The notes: generated by a model not told the origin, from the sequence alone. 64,000 nt of DNA from Xanthobacter sp. NM-59 (GCF_021401125.1 NZ_JACBFQ010000005.1:240824-304823), one strand, 5' to 3'; counted from the first letter of the stretch, positions 1 to 10,192 are shown. Made by a program: numbers and translations.

Positions 1-146
1 CGCCCCTCCCCTTCCCGTGCGGGAGCCATGGCCCGCACATCCCCCAGAAAGCGGGCGATCTCGGCATCGCTGGAGGCGGCGGCAGGCGGGGCGGCGCCGC
101 GCCGGGCCTCAAGCTCGCTCTTTGTCTTGTCGTCGGACCGCGCCAT
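1..146 (-). CDS. N-terminus of an unidentified protein (runs off window edge)
   Basis: An open frame begins at the ATG ending at 146 on the minus strand and continues past the left edge. The 48 visible residues start MARSDDKTKSELEARRG, pass through an Ala/Pro-rich linker and reach an amphipathic stretch (DAEIARFLGDVRAMAP). There is no signal peptide. An AAAGGA-like ribosome site lies about 14 bases upstream. The start resembles that of rhizobial von Willebrand-factor-A-domain proteins, but the diagnostic part lies outside the window, so no function is assigned. It is divergent from panC with a 178-base gap. Confidence 0.5.
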   Translation of the reverse strand, partial: MARSDDKTKSELEARRGAAPPAAASSDAEIARFLGDVRAMAPAREGEG

Positions 147-324
147 GGCTGCCGTGCCGTTTCCTTTGGGACCAGAACCTTACAGATAGGCCGCGCCGGC
201 TGCCGAACCAAGGGCGGCGATCCCGGCGGACATGCCGCGCGCCGGCCGCAGCCGGCCGGCGCTTCCCTCCGGGGGCTGCAAGTTCTAGGGTCCGCCCGCG
301 CGAAACGCGGGGAGTCGCGGTACG

Positions 325-1173
325 ATGACCAGCAAACCCATTGTGGTGGAGACGGTTCGGGAATTGAGGGCGCTCACCGGCGCCTTCCGGTCGGAGGGCG
401 CGCGCATCGCGCTGGTGCCGACCATGGGGGCGCTGCACGCGGGCCACATGGCGCTGGTGCGGCGGGCGCAGGAAGTAGCGCAGAAGGTGGTGGTCTCCAT
501 CTTCGTAAACCCCACCCAGTTCGGTCCCACCGAGGATTTCTCACGCTATCCGCGGACCCTTGAGGCGGATATCGAAAAGCTCTCCGAGCTTGGCGCCGAC
601 GCGGTCTATGCCCCGACGCCGGCCGAGATGTATCCGGAAGGCTTTGCCACGCGCATCACCATGGCCGGCCCCGCCGAGGGGCTGGAGACGGACTTTCGCC
701 CGCAATTCTTCGCTGGCGTCGCCACGGTGGTGGGCAAGCTCTTCATCCGCTGCGCGCCGGATTTTGCCCTGTTCGGCGAGAAGGACTACCAGCAGCTGAA
801 GGTGGTCACCCGCCTGTCGCGGGACCTCGACCTGGGTGTCGAGATCGTGCCCGTGCCCACGACGCGCGAGGCGGACGGCCTCGCTCTGTCCTCCCGCAAC
901 GCCTATCTCAGCGCGGAGGAGCGCGCCACGGCGCCGGTGATCTACACCGCGCTGAAGAGCGCCGCGCTCAACATTCGCGGGGGCGCCGTGCCAGAGGATG
1001 CGGTGAAGAAGGCGGCCGACGCCATCGCCGCCAAGGGTCTGAGGGTGGACTATGTGACCGCGCGCCATGCCGAGACGCTGGCGGCGCTGACCGGAGCCGA
1101 GGGCGAGCCCATTCGCCTGCTGGCCGCCGCCTGGCTCGGCACCACCCGGCTTATCGACAATATCGGCGTCTGA
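325..1173 (+). CDS. panC: Pantoate--beta-alanine ligase
   Basis: This cytosolic enzyme joins pantoate and beta-alanine with ATP, giving pantothenate on the way to coenzyme A. The 282 residues match the family length. The nucleotide-binding HIGH-type motif is seen as PTMGALHAGHM near residues 32-42, the pantoate/ATP loop as FGEKDYQQL near 150, and the KMSKS-like loop as LALSSRN near 187. The ATG at 325 places the family-typical VVETVRELR strand at the N-terminus. No panB is visible, so the gene appears to stand alone here. A hairpin followed by T residues lies just after the stop. Confidence 0.97.
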   Translation: MTSKPIVVETVRELRALTGAFRSEGARIALVPTMGALHAGHMALVRRAQEVAQKVVVSIFVNPTQFGPTEDFSRYPRTLEADIEKLSELGADAVYAPTPAEMYPEGFATRITMAGPAEGLETDFRPQFFAGVATVVGKLFIRCAPDFALFGEKDYQQLKVVTRLSRDLDLGVEIVPVPTTREADGLALSSRNAYLSAEERATAPVIYTALKSAALNIRGGAVPEDAVKKAADAIAAKGLRVDYVTARHAETLAALTGAEGEPIRLLAAAWLGTTRLIDNIGV

Positions 1174-1209
1174 GGTACCCGCCTCGCGAAGGCGCGTGGA
1201 AGAGATCGT

Positions 1210-1244
1210 GGCGGGCCACCCTGAAAGGCGGCCCGCCTTGTTTT

Positions 1245-1245
<1 letters not shown>
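1210..1245 (+). terminator. Rho-independent terminator after panC
   Basis: GGCGGGCC (1210-1217) pairs perfectly with GGCCCGCC (1230-1237), with a 12-base loop, followed by TTGTTTTT. The T-run is on the plus strand, so it serves panC. It lies in the 71-base gap between the convergent panC and aapP genes. Confidence 0.8.
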
Positions 1246-2021
<776 letters not shown>

Positions 2022-2035
2022 GATCTGAACCCTTT

Positions 2036-3445
2036 TCAGTGGCGCTGCGCGCGGTCGAGACGCTTCTCCAGCGCCATGGAGTATCGCGACATGCCGAAGC
2101 AGAAGACGAAATAGACGATGCCGGCGAAGCCGAAGCCCGTGAACAGGGTGGTCGGCGTCGCCCAATTGGGGTCGGTGAAGGCCGCCCGCATGGCGCCGAG
2201 CAGATCGAAGATGGAGACGATCAGCACCAGCGTCGTGTCCTTGAACAGGCCGATGAAGTTGTTGACGATCCCCGGGATCACCAGCTTCAGCGCCTGGGGC
2301 AGCACCACGAGGCGCATCATGAGGCTGCCCGGCAGGCCGAGCGCCATGGCGCCTTCATACTGCCCCTTGGGAATAGCCTGGAGACCGCCGCGCACCACCT
2401 CCGCCATATAGGCCGAGGCGAACAGGGCGACGCCGACCAGCGCCCGCAGCAGCCCGTCAATGGTGAGCTGGCCGGGCAGGAACAAGGGCAGCATGTAGGT
2501 GGCGAAGAACAGCACCGTGATGAGCGGCACGCCGCGCCAGAACTCGATGAAGAGAATGGAGCTGATCTTCACCAAGGGCAGCTTGGAGCGCCGCCCCAAT
2601 GCCAGCAGGATGCCGAACGGCAGCGACACCGTGATGCCCGTGACTGCGATCACCAGCGTCACCAGCAGGCCGCCCCACAGGCGCGTTTCCACCGGCACCA
2701 GTCCGAAGTTCACATCCGCCGCCAGCAGCACCACGCCCAGCAGGGCCATGACGATGAGCGTGCTCCGCGCCGCGCCCCTGCCCGCGCCCGGTCCCGCCAC
2801 GGCGCGCGAGATGCCCGCCGCGACGAGCGCCAGCAGCGCGCTCGACAGGATGAAATCCGCCCAGAACGCGACGGAGAGCCCGCCCACCTCAGCGCCGGCG
2901 GGGAACAGGCCGTCGAAGCCGAGATAGCCCAGCAGGAAGTGCCGCAGGGCGAAATTGCCACCGGTGAGCAGCACGAAGGCCAGCACCGGATAGACGCCGA
3001 AGAACACGATGGCGTTGAGCCGCTTGTACGGCGCCTTCTGGATCAGCAGTGGCAGCAGCAGCAGCGCCCCGAGGGCGTAGACCACATTCACCCGCCAGCG
3101 CTCGTCCGCCGGGTAGAAGCCATAGGTGAGCTGGTTGATCTTGGCCCAGATGAAGGGCCAGCAGGCCCCCACCGAATGGCCCACATCCGCCGGCAGGCAG
3201 GCATTGCGGTTGGTGCCCTCCCACACGGCGTCGGTGATGAAGAAGCGCACCAGCGGCGGGATCACAGCATAGAGCAGCCAGATGCCGAACAAAGTGAGCA
3301 GCACCTGCGGCACCGAGCCGAACAGATGCGCTCGCGCCCAGCGCAGCGGCCCGCGATCCGAGGTGGGGGGCGGCTCCGGCTCGCGGAAGGCGGCGGAGAC
3401 GAAAGCGTGGGGAGAAAGGGCTTGGCCCGAGGTTGAATCGCTCAT
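2036..3445 (-). CDS. aapM: General L-amino-acid ABC transporter, permease subunit
   Basis: This inner-membrane permease has 469 residues, the long AapM form of the His/Glu/Gln/Arg/opine family. After a hydrophilic N-terminus come hydrophobic segments, then the C-terminal permease core. That core carries the EAA-type coupling loop near residue 360 ([24 protein letters not shown]) that contacts the ATPase. The ATG at 3445 lies four bases past the aapQ stop, so translational coupling is likely. It works with AapQ as the second half of the channel for amino acids delivered by AapJ. Confidence 0.93.
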   Translation of the reverse strand: MSDSTSGQALSPHAFVSAAFREPEPPPTSDRGPLRWARAHLFGSVPQVLLTLFGIWLLYAVIPPLVRFFITDAVWEGTNRNACLPADVGHSVGACWPFIWAKINQLTYGFYPADERWRVNVVYALGALLLLPLLIQKAPYKRLNAIVFFGVYPVLAFVLLTGGNFALRHFLLGYLGFDGLFPAGAEVGGLSVAFWADFILSSALLALVAAGISRAVAGPGAGRGAARSTLIVMALLGVVLLAADVNFGLVPVETRLWGGLLVTLVIAVTGITVSLPFGILLALGRRSKLPLVKISSILFIEFWRGVPLITVLFFATYMLPLFLPGQLTIDGLLRALVGVALFASAYMAEVVRGGLQAIPKGQYEGAMALGLPGSLMMRLVVLPQALKLVIPGIVNNFIGLFKDTTLVLIVSIFDLLGAMRAAFTDPNWATPTTLFTGFGFAGIVYFVFCFGMSRYSMALEKRLDRAQRH

Positions 3446-3449
3446 GGCC

Positions 3450-4745
3450 TCACCGCTCCACCAGCGCGACGCGCTTGTTGTACCAGCCCATGACAAGCGA
3501 GGTGACGATCGAGATCACGAGATAGACCGCCATGGTCATGGCGATGATCTCGATGGCCTGTCCCGTCTGGTTCAGGGTGGTTCCCGCGAACACGGCGAAC
3601 AGGTCGGGATAGCCGACCGCCACGCCGAGCGAGGAATTCTTGGTGAGGTTGAGATACTGGCTGGTGAGCGGCGGCACGATCACCCGCATGGCCTGGGGAA
3701 TCACCACCAGCCGCAGGGTCGGCCCGCCGCGCAGCCCCAGCGAATGGGCCGCTTCGGACTGCCCTTTCGACACCGCCAGGATGCCGGAGCGCACGATCTC
3801 CGCGATGAAGCCCGCCGTGTAGGTGGACAGCGCAATCAGCAGCGCGACGAACTCGGGAATGACGCTGACGCCGCCCGCGAAATTGAAACCCCGAAGCTGC
3901 GGCACCTCGAGGTGCACGGGAAAGCCGACCGCGGCCGCGGCGAGGAACGGCAGCACGATGATGAGCCCGAGCCCGGTCAAAAACACCGGGAATTGCTGGC
4001 CGGTAGCCTCGCGCCTCTTCTTGGCCCAGCGCGCGATGATGAAGCTCACCACCACCGCCACCGCGAGCGCGATGAGGATGCCGGACGAGCCTTCGCCGAA
4101 GACTGGCCGCGGCAGGATCAGGCCGCGATTGTTGATGTAGACGTCCGGCGCCCCCACCCCCTCGGCGAGACCGGAGAACGGCGCGGCCAGCCCGCCAAGC
4201 CCGATGGCCGACAGGCCGGAGGCGATGCCCGAAAAAATGGGCTGCAGGCCGATGCCCCAGCTCTGCCGCGGCGTGGGCAAGGCGGCGAGCACGGCCAGAT
4301 ACCAGAACATGATCTGGAACAGGGGCGGCAGGTTGCGCGTGATTTCCACATACGCGGATGCCAGCGCCTTGATCACCACATTCTTGGACAGCCGCGCCAC
4401 GCCCACCAGGAAGCCCAGGATGGTGGCGAGGATGATGCCGAAGAAAGCCACCAGCAGCGTATTGAGCAGGCCCACCAGGAAGGCCCGCCCATAGCTCATG
4501 TTCTCGTTGTAGGGAATGAGCGTCTGGCTGATGGCGAAGCCGGCGCGATCATCCAGGAAGCCGAAGCCGGAGGCGATGCCCAGGCGGGAGAGGTTGGCCT
4601 CGGCGTTGGCATAGAACGACCAGGCGAGCCAAACCAGGATCAAGGCGAGCGTGATCTGGATCACCGAGCTTCGCAGCTTGGGATCGGTCCATGACCACCG
4701 CCGTCCCCGCGGGGGCGCGGGGTCTGAAAGGCGAGCATCCGACAT
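3450..4745 (-). CDS. aapQ: General L-amino-acid ABC transporter, permease subunit
   Basis: This 431-residue inner-membrane permease is the first of the two in the operon. It starts MSDARLSDPAPP, has its first membrane span at about residues 30-48, and carries an N-terminal permease block (NTLLVAFFGIILATILGFLVG). The EAA-like loop (AEIVRSGILAVSKGQSEAAHSLGL) lies near residue 320, followed by IPQAMRVIVPP. The start at 4745 sits three bases downstream of a hairpin that includes its likely ribosome-binding sequence. It partners AapM and AapP. Confidence 0.93.
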   Translation of the reverse strand: MSDARLSDPAPPRGRRWSWTDPKLRSSVIQITLALILVWLAWSFYANAEANLSRLGIASGFGFLDDRAGFAISQTLIPYNENMSYGRAFLVGLLNTLLVAFFGIILATILGFLVGVARLSKNVVIKALASAYVEITRNLPPLFQIMFWYLAVLAALPTPRQSWGIGLQPIFSGIASGLSAIGLGGLAAPFSGLAEGVGAPDVYINNRGLILPRPVFGEGSSGILIALAVAVVVSFIIARWAKKRREATGQQFPVFLTGLGLIIVLPFLAAAAVGFPVHLEVPQLRGFNFAGGVSVIPEFVALLIALSTYTAGFIAEIVRSGILAVSKGQSEAAHSLGLRGGPTLRLVVIPQAMRVIVPPLTSQYLNLTKNSSLGVAVGYPDLFAVFAGTTLNQTGQAIEIIAMTMAVYLVISIVTSLVMGWYNKRVALVER

Positions 4746-4749
4746 GAAA

Positions 4750-4776
4750 CCCTCGGAGGTTCGGAAGCCTCGAGGG
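4750..4776 (-). promoter_or_regulatory. Intercistronic hairpin immediately before aapQ
   Basis: CCCTC and GAGG (4750-4759, with one bulged base) pair with CCTC and GAGGG (4768-4776) around an 8-base loop. On the minus transcript the stem ends three bases before the aapQ ATG and includes the purine-rich GAGGG that would act as ribosome site. Such structures between a binding-protein gene and its permease genes can stabilise the upstream message or damp downstream translation; that role is inferred. Confidence 0.55.
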
Positions 4777-4876
4777 CTTCCTTATATTTTTAGGGTCGGA
4801 ACGGGCCGTGGCCCGCTCCGCATCTCGTCCAGTGCCGGCGGCCCGCAACAGCGCGCCCGGCCCTGGTGCTGGCGCC

Positions 4877-5887
4877 TCAGCGCACCGGCATGCCGTATTG
4901 GATGCCGCCCTTGTTCCACAGATTGTTCAGGCCACGCTCCAGGCCGAGCGGGGTCGCCGGGCCGAGATTGCGGTCATAGATCTCGCCGTAATTGCCGGTG
5001 GCCTTCACAATCCGCACCACCCAGTCGGGGGTAAGGCCGACGCCCTCACCATACTTGCCGTCGGTGCCCAGCAGGCGCTTCACCTCGGGATTGGGAGAGG
5101 AGAGCATCTCGTCGACGTTCTTCTGGTTCACGCCCAGCTCTTCGGCGTCCAGCAGCGCGAAATAGGTCCACTTCACCAGGTCGAACCACTGGTCGTCGCC
5201 ATGGCGCACCAGCGGGCCGAGGGGCTCCTTGGAGATGGTCTCGGGCAGCACCACGTGGTCAGCCGGATTGGTGAGCTTCAGGCGCACGGCGGCGAGTTGC
5301 GAGCGGTCGGAGGTGAACACGTCGCAGCGGCCGGATTCGTAGGCCTTCACGGTCTCGTCGAGGGTGCCGAAGGCGATCACCTCGCGATACTTCATGTTGT
5401 TGGCGCGGAAATAATCGGAGACGTTAAGCTCGTTCGAGGTGCCGGTCTGCACGCAGATGGAGGCGCCGTCCAGCTCCTTGGAGCCCTTCAGGCCCAGCGA
5501 CTTGCGCACCAGGAAGCCCTGGCCGTCATAATAGGTCACACCGGCGAAGTTGAAGCCCAGCGTGGTGTCGCGCGACATGGTCCAGGTGGTATTGCGGGAA
5601 AGCACGTCCACCGCGCCCGAAGTCAGGGCCGTGAAGCGGTCCTTGGCCGAAAGGGGGGTGAACTTGACCTTGGTGGGATCGTTGAAGATGGCCGCCGCGA
5701 TGGCGCGGCAGAAGTCCACGTCGAAGCCGCTCCAGTCATTCTTGTCGTTCGGCGTGGAGAAGCCCGGCAAACCTTGAGACACGCCGCAGTTGAGGGCACC
5801 CCTGGTCTTCACGTCGTCGAGGGTGCCGGCGTGGACGGCGCCGACCAGGGACAGAAGGCCGGCAGCTGCGAGGAGGAAGCGTTTCAC
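4877..5887 (-). CDS. aapJ: General L-amino-acid ABC transporter, periplasmic binding protein
   Basis: This periplasmic solute-binding protein feeds the AapQMP transporter. The 336 residues begin with a Sec signal (MKRFLLAAAGLLSLVGAVHAG, cleavage near residue 20). They continue with the SBP_bac_3 fold: the family entry RGALNCGVSQGLPGFS, the ligand-region DWSGFDVDFCRAIAAA and the SRNTTWTMSRDT segment typical of AapJ/BztA. It is the first gene of the operon and is separated from aapQ by 131 bases containing a hairpin, which fits higher expression of the binding protein. It is divergent from metC across a 160-base promoter region. Confidence 0.95.
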   Translation of the reverse strand: MKRFLLAAAGLLSLVGAVHAGTLDDVKTRGALNCGVSQGLPGFSTPNDKNDWSGFDVDFCRAIAAAIFNDPTKVKFTPLSAKDRFTALTSGAVDVLSRNTTWTMSRDTTLGFNFAGVTYYDGQGFLVRKSLGLKGSKELDGASICVQTGTSNELNVSDYFRANNMKYREVIAFGTLDETVKAYESGRCDVFTSDRSQLAAVRLKLTNPADHVVLPETISKEPLGPLVRHGDDQWFDLVKWTYFALLDAEELGVNQKNVDEMLSSPNPEVKRLLGTDGKYGEGVGLTPDWVVRIVKATGNYGEIYDRNLGPATPLGLERGLNNLWNKGGIQYGMPVR

Positions 5888-6047
5888 GGAAGGTTCCTTC
5901 TTTCGGATAACGTCCCGTTGGGCCCCTGCTCAAGGTCTAGCCTCGACGCAGCGCCCCGGGCCGTCTATCCCGCCCATCACAGACCGATGTTGCGGTACGG
6001 TCAATAGAGACCCAGTGGTTATGCAGTAGCAGGAAGAGGAGGCCGGG

Positions 6048-7247
6048 ATGGCGGGCTCGGAAGACGAAAGCAGGAACGCGACCTTGGCACCGGCGACGCA
6101 GCTCGTGCATCTCGGACGCGACCCGAAGCGGTTCGACGGCTTCGTCAACACGCCGGTGGTACGCGGCTCCACCGTGCTCTCGCCCACCTATGATGACCTG
6201 ATGCACCACCGCGGCCGCTACAGCTATGGCCGGCGCGGCAACCCCACCACCGAGGGGCTGGAAACCGCGCTCAAGGCGCTGGAGGGCGGTGACGGCGTGG
6301 TGCTGACGCCCTCGGGCCTGTCGGCCGTCTCCATCGGCCTGCTCTCCGTGCTCGGTGCCGGCGACCACCTGCTGATGGTCGACACCGCCTATCGCCCCAC
6401 CCGCACCGTGTGCGACAGCGTGCTGATGCGCATGGGGGTGGAGACCACCTATTATGATCCGCTGATCGGCGCCGGCATCGAGGCGCTCATCCGCGAGAAC
6501 ACGCGCGCCATCTTCCTCGAATCGCCGGGCTCGCAGAGCTTCGAGATGCAGGATGTGCCGGCCATCACGGCGGTGGCCCGCGCCCGCTCCATCACCACCC
6601 TCATCGACAACACCTGGGCCACGCCGCTGTTCTTCAAGCCCCATGCGGTGGGGGTGGACATCTCCATCCAGGCCGGAACCAAGTATATCGGCGGCCATGC
6701 CGACCTGAATCTGGGCACCATCTCCGCCATTGGCCCGGCCTGGAAGAAGGTGAGCGCCACCCATGGCAATCTCGGCATCACCATCTCCCCCGATGATGCC
6801 GCGCTCGGCGCGCGCGGGCTGCGCACCCTGGGGGTGCGCCTGGCCCACCACCAGCGCTCGGGCCTTGAGATGGCCGAATGGCTCCAGGCCCGGCCGGAGG
6901 TGTCGCGGGTGCTCCACCCCGCTTTGCCCACCGACCCGGGTCACGCCATCTGGAAGCGGGACTTCTGCGGCGCCTCCGGCCTGTTCAGCCTCATCCTGAA
7001 GCCGGTGCCCGAGGCGGCGGTGGCGGCCTTCTTCGATGCGCTCACCCTGTTCGGCATGGGCTATTCCTGGGGCGGCTATGAGAGCCTCGCCATCCCGTTC
7101 GATTGCCGCGACTACCGCACCGCCACCAGCTGGGCGGTGGAAGGGCCGGCGGTGCGCCTGCATATCGGGCTCGATGATGTGGGAGACCTGAAGGCCGATC
7201 TCGATCGCGCCTTCTCCGCCCTCAATGCGCGCGCCTCCGGCGTGTGA
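6048..7247 (+). CDS. metC: Cystathionine beta-lyase
   Basis: This PLP enzyme of the Cys/Met-metabolism family splits cystathionine to homocysteine, ammonia and pyruvate. The 399 residues carry the N-terminal YGRRGNPTT block, the cofactor-stacking tyrosine region, the PLP aspartate in TLIDNTWATPLFF, the Schiff-base lysine in QAGTKYIGGHAD, and the MetC-like C-terminus GYSWGGYESLAIP. A strong AGGAGG lies eight bases before the ATG. The bestrophin gene follows after 15 bases and may be co-transcribed. A closely related lyase of the family is possible, but the WGGYESL sequence favours MetC. Confidence 0.92.
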   Translation: MAGSEDESRNATLAPATQLVHLGRDPKRFDGFVNTPVVRGSTVLSPTYDDLMHHRGRYSYGRRGNPTTEGLETALKALEGGDGVVLTPSGLSAVSIGLLSVLGAGDHLLMVDTAYRPTRTVCDSVLMRMGVETTYYDPLIGAGIEALIRENTRAIFLESPGSQSFEMQDVPAITAVARARSITTLIDNTWATPLFFKPHAVGVDISIQAGTKYIGGHADLNLGTISAIGPAWKKVSATHGNLGITISPDDAALGARGLRTLGVRLAHHQRSGLEMAEWLQARPEVSRVLHPALPTDPGHAIWKRDFCGASGLFSLILKPVPEAAVAAFFDALTLFGMGYSWGGYESLAIPFDCRDYRTATSWAVEGPAVRLHIGLDDVGDLKADLDRAFSALNARASGV

Positions 7248-7262
7248 GCGGAGCCGTCGCAC

Positions 7263-8186
7263 ATGATCGTCCGCGAGCGCCCCGGCCTCATTCGCCTGTT
7301 CCTGATCCTGCGGGGCTCGGTGCTGCAGCGCATCTTCCCGCAGGTGATGGTGGTCATGGTCCTGTCGGGGCTCGTGGTGCTGCTCCATGGGCGCCAGCCG
7401 GGGCTGGTGCCCTCCTTCAGCGGGGCGCCGTTCGCGTTGCTCGGCATCGCGCTGTCGGTGTTTCTCGGCTTCTCCAACAGCGCCTGCTACGACCGCTGGT
7501 GGGAAGCGCGGAAGGCCTGGGGCGCGCTGGTGGCCACTACGCGTGACCTGGTGCGCCGCGGCCTGATCCTGGAGCGCCGGGGGGCCGATGCGCACCGCGC
7601 CCGCGACCGGCTGGTGCGGCTGGCCTCAGCCTTCGGCCACACCCTGGTGGCGCATCTTCGGCCCGGCTCAGCCACCACCGAGATCGCCCGCACGGCGCCG
7701 CCCGATCTGGCGGCGACCCTCGCCGCCAGCGGCAATGGGCCGGAGCTGGTGCTGCGCGCCATGGGACGCGAGCTTGCGGAGCTGCGCCAGAACGGCCACG
7801 TCAGCGACATCGAATACCGCGCGCTCGACGATGCCGTAACGCGGATGAACGATGTCCTGGCCGCCTGCGAGCGCATCAAGGGCACGCCGGTGCCGTTCGG
7901 CTACCTGCTGCTGCTGCACCGCACGGCCTATCTGTTCTGCTTCCTGCTGCCGTTCGGCTTCGCGGACGTGCTGGGGTGGGCCACGCCGGTGGCCACGGGC
8001 CTCGTGGCCTACACCTTCTTCGGCCTGGATGCGCTGGGAAGTGAGCTGGAGGAACCCTTCGGCACCCTGCCCAACGATTTGCCGATCGCCGCCCTCGCCA
8101 CCCAGATCGAGATTGGCCTGCTGGAGGCCATCGGCGAGCAGGAGCTGCCGCCCGCCCCCGAGCCCACCGACCACATCCTCGTCTGA
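7263..8186 (+). CDS. Bestrophin-family (UPF0187) ion channel
   Basis: The 307-residue membrane protein belongs to the bacterial bestrophin family of pentameric anion or cation channels. The hallmark is the segment after the second membrane helix, GFSNSACYDRWWEARKAWG near residues 72-90. The C-terminal DALGSELEEPFGTLPNDLP near 258-276 corresponds to the conserved IENPFG-type motif of the cytoplasmic domain. Four hydrophobic helices are apparent (about 23-42, 55-72, 215-232, 235-255). The ATG follows metC closely and the two probably share a transcript. The ion conducted cannot be told from sequence. Confidence 0.9.
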   Translation: MIVRERPGLIRLFLILRGSVLQRIFPQVMVVMVLSGLVVLLHGRQPGLVPSFSGAPFALLGIALSVFLGFSNSACYDRWWEARKAWGALVATTRDLVRRGLILERRGADAHRARDRLVRLASAFGHTLVAHLRPGSATTEIARTAPPDLAATLAASGNGPELVLRAMGRELAELRQNGHVSDIEYRALDDAVTRMNDVLAACERIKGTPVPFGYLLLLHRTAYLFCFLLPFGFADVLGWATPVATGLVAYTFFGLDALGSELEEPFGTLPNDLPIAALATQIEIGLLEAIGEQELPPAPEPTDHILV

Positions 8187-8211
8187 CCGCCGGAAGGGCC
8201 GCAGGGGCCCC

Positions 8212-8541
8212 TCAGGTCACCGCGCGGTTGGCCCGCCGCTCGCGCAGGGCGAATTGCAGGTTGCGGATATAGATAAAGGTGGAGAGCGCCTGCCCGGCGA
8301 TGAAGACGGGATCGCGCCGGTAGATGGCATAGACCAGCAGCAGCGTACCGCCACCCAGGGAGAAGGTCCAGAACGCGAACGGGATCACCGAGCGCTGCGC
8401 CTTCTCCGAGGCGATCCACTGCACCACGAAGCGCATGGTGAACATGAACTGGGCCACGAGGCCGAGCACGGTCCACCAGTCGAACTGGTCGATGAAGACC
8501 TCGTGCAGGTATTTGCCGATTTCTCCCAGGTAATAGAGCAT
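8212..8541 (-). CDS. LAB_N-domain membrane protein (lipid-A biosynthesis N-terminal domain family)
   Basis: A 109-residue polytopic protein with three or four hydrophobic helices and the LAB_N signature WWTVLGLVAQFMFTMRFVVQWIASEKAQRSVIP, GGTLLLVYAIYRRDPVFI and a C-terminal FIYIRNLQFALRER. The fold is related to small multidrug-type or flippase-like proteins. In rhizobia such proteins accompany Dpm1-like glycosyltransferases in making polyprenyl-phosphate sugars (RgtE/RgtF-type pairs). Its ATG overlaps the preceding GT2 stop (TGATG at 8539-8543), indicating translational coupling. It is the last gene of a four-gene operon. Function is inferred from this company. Confidence 0.85.
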   Translation of the reverse strand: MLYYLGEIGKYLHEVFIDQFDWWTVLGLVAQFMFTMRFVVQWIASEKAQRSVIPFAFWTFSLGGGTLLLVYAIYRRDPVFIAGQALSTFIYIRNLQFALRERRANRAVT

Positions 8542-9287
8542 CAGCCGCGCTCCACCACCTGCGGCACCCGGCGGCGCTTCACCAGCCACCACACGCCGAG
8601 CAGATCGGCGATGCCCACCCACAGCCGGTTCCAGAAGCCGTATTTGGACACGCCGTGCCAGCGCTCGCGGTCCACCACCTTCACGGTGAGGATGTCGTAG
8701 CCCTCGCGCTTCACCAAAGCGGACATGAAGCGGTGCAGGCCATCGAACACCGGCAGCCGCAGATGCACCTCGCGCCGCACCACCTTGAGGCCGCAGCCGG
8801 TGTCGCGGTTACCGTCGTTCAGCATGCCCCGGCGCACGGCATTGGCGAGGCGGGACTGGAAGCGCTTGAAGCGCGTGTCCTTGCGGCCCTGCCGCTCGCC
8901 CTGCACCATGCCCACCTTCTCACCGCCCGCATCGAGCACGCGGACCATTTCAGGCAGGTAAGCCGGGTTGTTCTGCCCGTCGCCGTCCAGCAACAGCAGC
9001 AGGTCGCCGCGCGCGGCACGGGCCCCGGTATCGACGCCCGCGGACTTCCCGCATGACTTGGCGTGCACCAGAATGCGCAAATAGGGCCGGGTCGCGGCAG
9101 CCTTGCGCAGCTCGGCCAGGGTCGCGTCGGTGGAACCGTCATCCACGAAGATCAGCTCGAACGGCTCGAAGTTGAGCGCGGTGTCGATCTCGTCGATGAG
9201 CGGGGCGATGTTCTCCGCCTCGTCCCGAACGGCGATCACCACCGAGAGGCGGGGGACGATGGCGGTGGGTGCATCAGCGGAGGTCAC
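8541..9287 (-). CDS. GT2 glycosyltransferase, dolichol-phosphate-mannose-synthase-like
   Basis: A 248-residue GT-A-fold enzyme predicted to transfer a sugar from a nucleotide sugar to a polyprenyl phosphate at the inner face of the membrane. Visible motifs are the N-terminal SVVIAVRDEAENI, ELIFVDDGSTD, the DXD motif in LLLLLDGDGQNNPAYL, and DTGCGLKVVRR with HRFMSALV. The arginine-rich C-terminus lacks the two-helix membrane anchor of ArnC. It overlaps the PAP2 gene upstream by four bases (ATGA) and the LAB_N gene downstream by one. The donor sugar is not determinable. Confidence 0.88.
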   Translation of the reverse strand: MTSADAPTAIVPRLSVVIAVRDEAENIAPLIDEIDTALNFEPFELIFVDDGSTDATLAELRKAAATRPYLRILVHAKSCGKSAGVDTGARAARGDLLLLLDGDGQNNPAYLPEMVRVLDAGGEKVGMVQGERQGRKDTRFKRFQSRLANAVRRGMLNDGNRDTGCGLKVVRREVHLRLPVFDGLHRFMSALVKREGYDILTVKVVDRERWHGVSKYGFWNRLWVGIADLLGVWWLVKRRRVPQVVERG

Positions 9288-10192
9288 GATCTCGCCTCTT
9301 CAAGGGACACGGGGAAGCGGCCGCTCCACGGCAGCAGCCGCCCGAGCCGGCGCGCGGACGGCCCTGCCATGGGCGTGATGGCGCCGCGCGCGTCAACCCG
9401 GAATACGAGCCGGCGCGAAGCGAAGACCTTCGCCGTCCACAGGACGAAGGTCGTCGCCACCGCCGCGCCGGCGATGACATCACTCGGATAATGGGCGCCG
9501 AGCAGCACCCGCGTCGCCGCCACCACCACCGCGAGGGCGATCAGCGGCCCCCGCGCCCGGGGAAACAGCAGGCCGAACGCCACCGCGGTGGCGAAGATGG
9601 TGGTGCTGTGGCCCGATGGAAACGACGCATAGCTCGCTTTCCACGAGAGCCAGTCGAAGGTGAGCTGCGCCTCCGGCCCCGGCATGCGCAGGGCCACATG
9701 GGGCCGGGCCCGGCCGATGAGGCGTTTCACCACCGTCACGAGCAGGCCGGCGCCCGCCACCGAGACGAACAGAAAGCCGATCCGCGCCAGCAGCGCGCTC
9801 GCCACCCGTCGGCCCATGTCGTCGAAGGCGGCAGCAAGGTAGCGCCGCAGCGCCAGCACCGCCGCCAGCGCCAGGCCCAGCGGCCAAAGCACGACGCCAC
9901 CGAGGCCCAGGGCCGTGAGACGCTCGGTGAGGATGAGGGCGCTCACCGGCAGGCGGGCCCGCAGGCCGGGCGCCAGCGGATCCACCAGCAGCATGCACGT
10001 CGCCACCACCCCCACCACCAGCGCCGCGAGCGCGACGATCTCCAGCAGGCCCCCGCGCACCATTTTCGGCTGCGGCATGCGGACCGGGCGGCGCCAGAGG
10101 TCGCGGAAGGCCAGCACGGCATCGACGATCACGTCACGTCCACCTTCGGCCAGGCGGCGCAGGAACACGCGGGGCGGCAGGGCGGCACTCAC
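9284..10192 (-). CDS. PAP2-family membrane phosphatase
   Basis: A 302-residue integral membrane phosphatase with all three parts of the PAP2 active site: KRLIGRARP, SFPSGHS (with the general-acid His) and SR-equivalent ATRVLLGAHYPSDV (with the nucleophile His). Such enzymes remove phosphate from lipid A (LpxE/LpxF type), undecaprenyl diphosphate or phosphatidic acid. Helices flank each motif and a basic tail follows. It overlaps both neighbours by four bases (10189-10192 and 9284-9287). That linkage favours a role in lipid A dephosphorylation or carrier recycling for the adjacent glycosyltransferases. Confidence 0.88.
   Translation of the reverse strand: MSAALPPRVFLRRLAEGGRDVIVDAVLAFRDLWRRPVRMPQPKMVRGGLLEIVALAALVVGVVATCMLLVDPLAPGLRARLPVSALILTERLTALGLGGVVLWPLGLALAAVLALRRYLAAAFDDMGRRVASALLARIGFLFVSVAGAGLLVTVVKRLIGRARPHVALRMPGPEAQLTFDWLSWKASYASFPSGHSTTIFATAVAFGLLFPRARGPLIALAVVVAATRVLLGAHYPSDVIAGAAVATTFVLWTAKVFASRRLVFRVDARGAITPMAGPSARRLGRLLPWSGRFPVSLEEARS

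Noticed and set aside
5937..7595. A 552-codon open frame on the minus strand
   Set aside because: It is the shadow of metC and the bestrophin gene; it shows no motif or ribosome site.
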